Shown here piece by piece: positions 59,727 through 64,000 of a stretch of DNA of 64,000 nt. The number at the start of each line of letters is the position of its first letter. The first letter of the stretch is position 1. The translations under genes and the position numbers were made by a program. The notes beneath the pieces are model-generated. The model was given only the letters and a program-made list of their open reading frames with translations. It did not search any database and was not told where the DNA came from. The DNA lies in NCBI RefSeq assembly GCF_003626655.1, contig NZ_RBAN01000003.1, forward strand, positions 310,001 to 374,000. The letters are read 5' to 3'. The stretch comes from Micromonospora costi (GTDB lineage Bacteria; Actinomycetota; Actinomycetes; Mycobacteriales; Micromonosporaceae).

Positions 59727-60707
59727 TTGCCTCCTGCCGCACCCAGCCCGATCCTGCGCCGTCGCAGGCTGGGCACCGAGCTGCGCCGGCTGCGCGAGGC
59801 CGCGGGTCTCACCGGGGACCAGGTCATCGAGCGGATCGGGTGGGCCTCCGCGTCCAAGCTGTCCCGGCTGGAGAACGGCCGCAGCCGTCCGGACCCGGAC
59901 GACGTGCGCGGCCTGCTCGACCTCTACGGCGCCGACGAGGCACTGCGCACCGAACTCCTCGGCATCACCGAGGAGGCGGGCGACATGCGCGGCTGGCTGA
60001 AGAACTTCCCGGTGATGACCCAGCAGCAGCGCAGCTGGGCCGAGCTGGAGGCAGGCTGCGCCGCGATCTCGGAGTACAACCCGGTGCTGGTGCCGGGCCT
60101 GTTGCAGACTCCCGGCTACGCCCGGGTGCGGATCGTCTCGGCCCGCGAGGTCGGGGAGCGCGCGGGCGACCCGGAACCCGCCGAGGAGCCGGAGACCGAG
60201 GTGAAGGCTCGGCTGGCGCGGCAGGAGCTGCTGACCCGGGAACCGGACGCGCCCCGCTACACCGCCGTGATCGAGGAGGCCGCGCTGGGCCACCGGGCCG
60301 GTCCGCCGGAGGTGCTCCACGAGCAGCTCGTGCAGCTCTGCGAGCTGGCCCTTCTTCCGAACGTCACCCTGCACGTGCTGCTCCGCGACACCGCGATCGG
60401 CGACTGGTACCTGCCGCCGACCGCGTTCTCGGTCTACCGGTTCGCCGACCCCCTCGATCCGGAGACGGTCGCCATCGAAGGGGGCTTCACCGACGTCATG
60501 TCGACCGAGGCAAAAACCCTAAATCGCTATAAAGTGGTGTTCGAGTGGCTATGCACGGCGGCACTTCCCGCCTCGGACACGCTCTCCTGGCTGATCGAGG
60601 CGACGGGACGGCTGACCGGGACGGCGAACCCGTCCACGGTGGCGTACGGACCGGCAACGGCGCCGACCCAACGCCGCCGGCATCCGGGGCGGCTGACGGA
60701 ACGGTGA
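59727..60707 (+). CDS. XRE-family regulator with DUF5753 domain
   Basis: 326 residues. Helix-turn-helix RRLREAAGLTGDQVIERIGW and SASKLSRLENGRSRP (about 18-55), followed by a DUF5753 domain (about 100-290; ISEYNPVLVPGLLQTPGYAR is its typical start). TTG at 59727 with AAGAGG upstream. Pairs with the DUF397 gene 73 bases downstream; such pairs are numerous in actinobacteria and resemble WhiJ-type developmental regulators. Confidence 0.92.
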   Translation: MPPAAPSPILRRRRLGTELRRLREAAGLTGDQVIERIGWASASKLSRLENGRSRPDPDDVRGLLDLYGADEALRTELLGITEEAGDMRGWLKNFPVMTQQQRSWAELEAGCAAISEYNPVLVPGLLQTPGYARVRIVSAREVGERAGDPEPAEEPETEVKARLARQELLTREPDAPRYTAVIEEAALGHRAGPPEVLHEQLVQLCELALLPNVTLHVLLRDTAIGDWYLPPTAFSVYRFADPLDPETVAIEGGFTDVMSTEAKTLNRYKVVFEWLCTAALPASDTLSWLIEATGRLTGTANPSTVAYGPATAPTQRRRHPGRLTER

Positions 60708-60780
60708 TCCACGGGGGACCCTCCGTCGGGGACGTGCGGCACCACTCGTCCCATCGGAGCGGTTCGAATGGAGCAGAACC

Positions 60781-61020
60781 ATGAACGAGATCCGCAACAC
60801 CCGGTCCGTCACGACCCAGCAGTTGGCGGACGCCCCGTGGCGCAAGAGCACGCGCAGCCAGACCTCCAACTGCGTGGAGGTCGCCCCGCTGGGCGGCGGT
60901 CCCGCCGCTGTCGCGCTGCGCGACAGCAAGGACCGGGGCGGCCCGGTGCTGCTGTTCAACCGGGCCGGCTGGCTGGGCTTCATCGCCGGCGCGAAGGAGG
61001 GACAGTTCGATCTGGACTGA
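60781..61020 (+). CDS. DUF397 protein
   Basis: 79 residues; family core WRKSTRSQTSNCVEVAP and VALRDSKDRGGPVLLF. Thought to oppose or modulate the paired XRE/DUF5753 regulator, in a toxin-antitoxin-like or anti-activator manner; mechanism not established. GGAGC before the ATG. Confidence 0.93.
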   Translation: MNEIRNTRSVTTQQLADAPWRKSTRSQTSNCVEVAPLGGGPAAVALRDSKDRGGPVLLFNRAGWLGFIAGAKEGQFDLD

Positions 61021-61233
61021 CCCGGTCGAGCGGGGCGGGGCCGTCGGCGCGATGCCGGCGGCCCCGTCGCATATCCGACCAACCCGCCGCTGACCAGGCA
61101 TCCGCTGATCGGACGAGGCTCGAATCCGATAGTTGCGTTTCACTTGCTGAGATGCATACGGGGCGTAGAGTGACGACTGAGTGACGTGGAACTTCCATCC
61201 GGTTCGCGAGTCGCTTTCCATCCGGAGACGCCC

Positions 61234-61503
61234 ATGCGGTTCCTGATCGTTCGCACCGACATCCGCGCCGTCGCCGACGGCGACATCGCCGCCGCCTGGG
61301 CCGGCGGTCACCGACTGCGGGACGAGACGACCGCGCCGGAGCCGCGCCGGCAGATCGTGCACGCCGAGGACCGGGACGCCGCCCTGCTGCTGGCCCGGGC
61401 GCTGTCCACCGTGGGCGCCGTACGCGCCGGCCGGCAACGGGTCAAGGTACTGCCGCTGAGCGACGCCGGCGCCCTCCGGGCATACCGGCCCGGCGTCACC
61501 TGA
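61234..61503 (+). CDS. hypothetical small protein
   Basis: 89 residues beginning MRFLIVRTDIRAVADGD, alpha/beta in appearance, no family recognised. ATG at 61234 has GGAGA eight bases upstream and is preferred to GTG at 61186. It follows the XRE/DUF397 pair by 213 bases. A TTGCGTTTCACTT stretch at about 61133 may belong to its promoter. Confidence 0.6.
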   Translation: MRFLIVRTDIRAVADGDIAAAWAGGHRLRDETTAPEPRRQIVHAEDRDAALLLARALSTVGAVRAGRQRVKVLPLSDAGALRAYRPGVT

Positions 61504-61627
61504 GGAATGTCCGTCGTGGCCGGACCGGCTCCCCCGCCGTGTTCCTCGCCCACCGACCACGACGGCCCGTGTTCCCGGCTCGTGACCGCCGCGGCAACGA
61601 CGGTCACGGGCCGGGACCGCATGCGGC

Positions 61628-62587
61628 TCACCGCCCGGCGTCCACCCAGCCGTCCAGCCACTTGTGGATCAGGAACAGCGCGATCGATGCCGGCGGCGGC
61701 AGCACCAGCCGGGCGCCACCGCCCACGTCCACGGTCCGCCCCGCGAGCGCCGCGCCGATCTCCGCGCGGGTGAACCACCGGGCGTACGCGATCTCGGTGG
61801 GGTCGAGCCGGACCGGGTCCTCCGGGTCGGCGGTGGCGAGGAAGCCCAGCATCAGCGAGCCGGGGAACGGCCACGCCTGGCTCCCCACGTACGCGATCCT
61901 CTCGACCCCGACGCCGACCTCCTCGCGGACCTCGCGGAGCACGGCCGCCTCGGCCGACTCCCCCGGCTCCACGTAACCGGCCAGGCAGGAGAAGCGCCGC
62001 TGCCCCGGCGTGCTCGGCCAGGCCGCGTTGTTGCCCAGCAGGCACCGCCCCTCCAGCCCGTCGACGCCGTCGTGCACCAGCACGATCATCGCGGGATCGG
62101 TACGCGGCCAGATCCGCTCGCCGTTACGGTCGATCCGGGACCAGCCGGCCTCGTCCATCTCCGTCGGCGCGCCCGTGGCCGACGTGTAAGCGTGGCGCAG
62201 GTGCCAGTTGAGCAGCGCCAGCGCCGTGGTGAAGAGCCCGGCGTCCCGGTCACTGAGCAGGTGACCCACGTCCCGCAGGCCCACCGCCCGGGTGCCGGGC
62301 AGCTCCGGAAGCACGACGTCGACCGCGAAGACCGGCACCTCGTCCGGCTCCACCCCCAGGAACATGGCAGCCGCCTCGCTGCCCGCCGGCAGGTCACCGG
62401 CCCCGAGCAGCACCAGCGCCGGCGGGCTCACGTCGGTACGGACGAGCGTCCGGCCGTCCGCCGTGGAGTCCAGCACGAGCACCCGGCCCCGCAACCACGC
62501 CTCGGCCAGCCAGGCCGGATCGGTGCGGCGGTGCGCCGCCCGGTCGAGGGTCGAACGCGCCAGCGGTGGAGCGGCCTCCCCACTCAT
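61628..62587 (-). CDS. nudC: NAD+ diphosphatase / RNA-decapping Nudix enzyme NudC
   Basis: 319 residues. Nudix box GYVEPGESAEAAVLREVREE and the NADH-specific motif SQAWPFPGSLMLGF identify NudC. Hydrolyses NAD(H) and NAD-capped RNA. The four zinc cysteines of E. coli NudC are missing between the N-terminal domain and the Nudix fold (the segment WSRIDRNGERIWPRTDPA has none). ATG at 62587 overlaps the mini-ORF stop (ATGA). Synteny with Rv3199c. Confidence 0.92.
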   Translation of the reverse strand: MSGEAAPPLARSTLDRAAHRRTDPAWLAEAWLRGRVLVLDSTADGRTLVRTDVSPPALVLLGAGDLPAGSEAAAMFLGVEPDEVPVFAVDVVLPELPGTRAVGLRDVGHLLSDRDAGLFTTALALLNWHLRHAYTSATGAPTEMDEAGWSRIDRNGERIWPRTDPAMIVLVHDGVDGLEGRCLLGNNAAWPSTPGQRRFSCLAGYVEPGESAEAAVLREVREEVGVGVERIAYVGSQAWPFPGSLMLGFLATADPEDPVRLDPTEIAYARWFTRAEIGAALAGRTVDVGGGARLVLPPPASIALFLIHKWLDGWVDAGR

Positions 62588-62667
62588 GCCGCCGCCTCCC
62601 TCCGGTCGACGCCGGCCTGAGGCGCCACCGCACCGCGCCTGACGATTCGCTCGCTGCGCTCGCTCAT
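62584..62667 (-). CDS. 27-codon bridging mini-ORF (MSERSERIV)
   Basis: Starts with ATGA overlapping the M16 stop and ends with a stop overlapping the nudC ATG, again ATGA. Encodes MSERSERIVRRGAVAPQAG plus eight residues. The first bases contain a tandem AGCGAGCGC/AGCGAGCGA repeat (AGCGAGCG twice). GGAGGGAGG near the end of this ORF (62601-62594 region) would serve nudC. May exist to keep ribosomes coupled rather than to make a protein. Confidence 0.6.
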   Translation of the reverse strand: MSERSERIVRRGAVAPQAGVDRREAAA

Positions 62668-63995
62668 GCCGTCTCTACCGCTGTCAGTGCCGCCAGGGAC
62701 GGGGCGATCCGCTCGGCATCGCCCAGCACCACGGTGACGGCCTTCGCCGGGGCGAGGTAGCGGGCCGCCGCCTCGGCCACGTCCGCCACGGTGGCCTTCG
62801 CCAGCCGGGCCGCGTGCTCGGCCAGGAAGTCCAGCCGCAGGCCGTTGCCCGCGTACGCGCTGACCAGCGCGGCCAGGCCGGCCTGGGTGGACATGCCGAG
62901 CTGGAGCGTGCCGAGGGCGTACTGGCGGGCCTGCTCCAGCTCGTCCTCCTTCGGCGGCAGCGAGGCGAGCCGGCCCAGCTCGTACGTCGTCTCCAGCAGC
63001 GCCGGACCGGTCACCTCGGTGGCCACCTCGGCGGCGGCCACGAGCACCGACCCGGCCACCGCGTGCTCGATCAGCGAGTGCGGCCCGTACGTGTAGCCCT
63101 TGTCCTCGCGGATGTTCTCCACCCACCGGGACGAGAAGTAGCCGCCGAAGATGAGGTTGGCGAGTTGCAGGGCCGCATGGTCGGAATGGGTGCGGGGCAC
63201 CGCGGGCATCGCGACCCGCAGCGACGACTGCACCGACCCGGGCCGGTCGACCAGCAGCAGCGGGCCCGGCTCCAGCGGCGGCGCGGGTGGCAGGTCGACC
63301 GTCCGGCCGGCGCCGGCCCAGCCGCCCAGCGCCTTCTCGGTGGCGTCCAGCGCCCGCTCCGGCTGCACGTCGCCGACCAGCACGAGCACCGAATCGGCCG
63401 GGTGCACCCGCTCGGTGTGCAGGCGGCGCAGCACACCGGGGCGGACCGCCCGGACCTCGTCGGTCTCCGGGGTCTGGACGGCGTACGGGTGGCGGCCGAA
63501 GATGCGCTTGAGCAGCGCGACCCGGGCCAGGTGCGCGGGCTGGCTCTGCGCCACCTGGATCCGGTCGACGAGGCGGTCCCGTTCGGTGGCGACCTCCTCC
63601 TTCGGGTAGGTCGCCCCGGTCAGCACCTCGGCGAGGATCTCCAGCATCCGGTCGAGCCCGGTGACCAGGCTGGTGCCGGTGAGCATGAGCCGGTCCGGGT
63701 CGAGCCCGGCCGCCAGCCCGCCGCCGACCTTCTGCAACTCGGCGGCGATCTGCACGCTGGTCATCGTCGGCGTGCCGGAGAGCAGCGTCTGCGAGAGCAT
63801 CGCGCCCCGGGCCAGGTGGACCCGGCCGAACGGCACCCAGAGCCGCAGCTCGACCAGGGGCACGGCCGGACGGCGTACCGCGATCACGGTGAGCCCGTTG
63901 CCCAGGGTGCGTTCGGCCTGCTGCGGCAGCTTGAGCCGGCGGTTCGGCCCGAGCGGCGGGAGGGTCCGGGGCCCGGGCGGGACAGTGGCCGTCAC
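62664..63995 (-). CDS. M16-family peptidase, non-catalytic subunit
   Basis: 443 residues with the two M16 halves (about 25-215 and 225-440). Where active members have HxxEH, this protein has GRVHLARGAMLSQTLLSGT, with no HxxEH, so it lacks zinc catalysis. The second half keeps FSSRWVENIREDKGYTYGPHS, the R/Y substrate-binding pair that the second subunit of M16B heterodimers supplies. The catalytic partner is probably the next gene outside the window. GTG at 63995. Confidence 0.88.
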   Translation of the reverse strand: MTATVPPGPRTLPPLGPNRRLKLPQQAERTLGNGLTVIAVRRPAVPLVELRLWVPFGRVHLARGAMLSQTLLSGTPTMTSVQIAAELQKVGGGLAAGLDPDRLMLTGTSLVTGLDRMLEILAEVLTGATYPKEEVATERDRLVDRIQVAQSQPAHLARVALLKRIFGRHPYAVQTPETDEVRAVRPGVLRRLHTERVHPADSVLVLVGDVQPERALDATEKALGGWAGAGRTVDLPPAPPLEPGPLLLVDRPGSVQSSLRVAMPAVPRTHSDHAALQLANLIFGGYFSSRWVENIREDKGYTYGPHSLIEHAVAGSVLVAAAEVATEVTGPALLETTYELGRLASLPPKEDELEQARQYALGTLQLGMSTQAGLAALVSAYAGNGLRLDFLAEHAARLAKATVADVAEAAARYLAPAKAVTVVLGDAERIAPSLAALTAVETA

Positions 63996-64000
63996 TTCGC

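Noticed and set aside
62584..63126. A 180-codon frame opposite phase to the M16 gene
   Set aside because: Most of it is an out-of-frame shadow of M16; only its last 27 codons, opening at the ATGA overlap, are retained as a mini-ORF.
1..64000. Insertion sequences or transposase remnants
   Set aside because: No transposase motif or terminal-repeat pair with target duplication was found on either strand.

Overview
The window is high-GC actinobacterial DNA, probably from a member of the Micromonosporaceae (Micromonospora or Salinispora type). I base this on GC bias in third codon positions, frequent GTG starts, the SigR/RsrA and mycoredoxin thiol-stress genes, three WhiB-type proteins or regulators of that world (WhiB, WhiB7, PdtaS), bL37, XRE/DUF397 pairs, and gene order. 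Two blocks match the order I remember from Mycobacterium tuberculosis: Rv3219-Rv3228 (pdtaS, small biotinyl protein, anti-sigma, sigma, SRAP, aroA, rsgA) and Rv3193c-Rv3199c (UPF0182, PDZ/Lon, DUF2342, ABC1 kinase, whiB7, uvrD2, mycoredoxin, nudC). These comparisons are from memory, not from a search.

Layout. 0-3.9 kb: an assimilatory sulfate reduction operon on the minus strand (RHVD-type leader peptide, sulfite reductase, zinc-ribbon protein, APS reductase, CbiX chelatase). 3.9-12.5 kb: a membrane glycosyltransferase, a SIS-domain/PdtaS operon, a TPR protein, and a DHA2 exporter divergent from a TetR regulator. 12.6-21.4 kb: conserved core block with GNAT, biotinyl carrier, ribosomal protein bL37, RsrA-SigR, hydrolase, WhiB, SRAP, AroA, RsgA, HisN and a DMT-type membrane protein. 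21.5-34.2 kb: glycosyltransferase, SDR, several ATPase/anti-sigma-like and two-component regulators, PRPP synthetase-like protein, glycerol kinase, acetate transporter, PurC and an orphan solute-binding lipoprotein. 34.3-41.6 kb: a four-gene glycan-degradation operon (ROK regulator, GH27, GH95, GDSL esterase) lying exactly between two identical initiator-tRNA genes. 41.7-49 kb: an ECF sigma/membrane partner pair, UPF0182, PDZ-Lon protease and DUF2342. 49-64 kb: an intergenic zone rich in palindromes, metallopeptidase, DUF5679, ThiF-like protein, ABC1 kinase, the whiB7 attenuator locus, uvrD2, mycoredoxin, an exporter, XRE/DUF397, NudC and M16 peptidase.

How it works together. Thiol and redox control is a recurring theme: sulfate is reduced to sulfide for cysteine and mycothiol, SigR-RsrA senses thiol stress, and mycoredoxin carries a SigR-like promoter. 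The most informative non-coding structures are the cysteine-operon leader peptide, a SigR autoregulatory promoter that would produce an N-terminally extended SigR, and a whiB7 leader with a well-translated 84-codon ORF, an intrinsic terminator and a competing antiterminator. The least explained elements are a group of GATC-bounded intergenic hairpins and a 27-codon mini-ORF that bridges two genes by ATGA overlaps at both ends. No transposase, integrase, CRISPR array or prophage gene was found.
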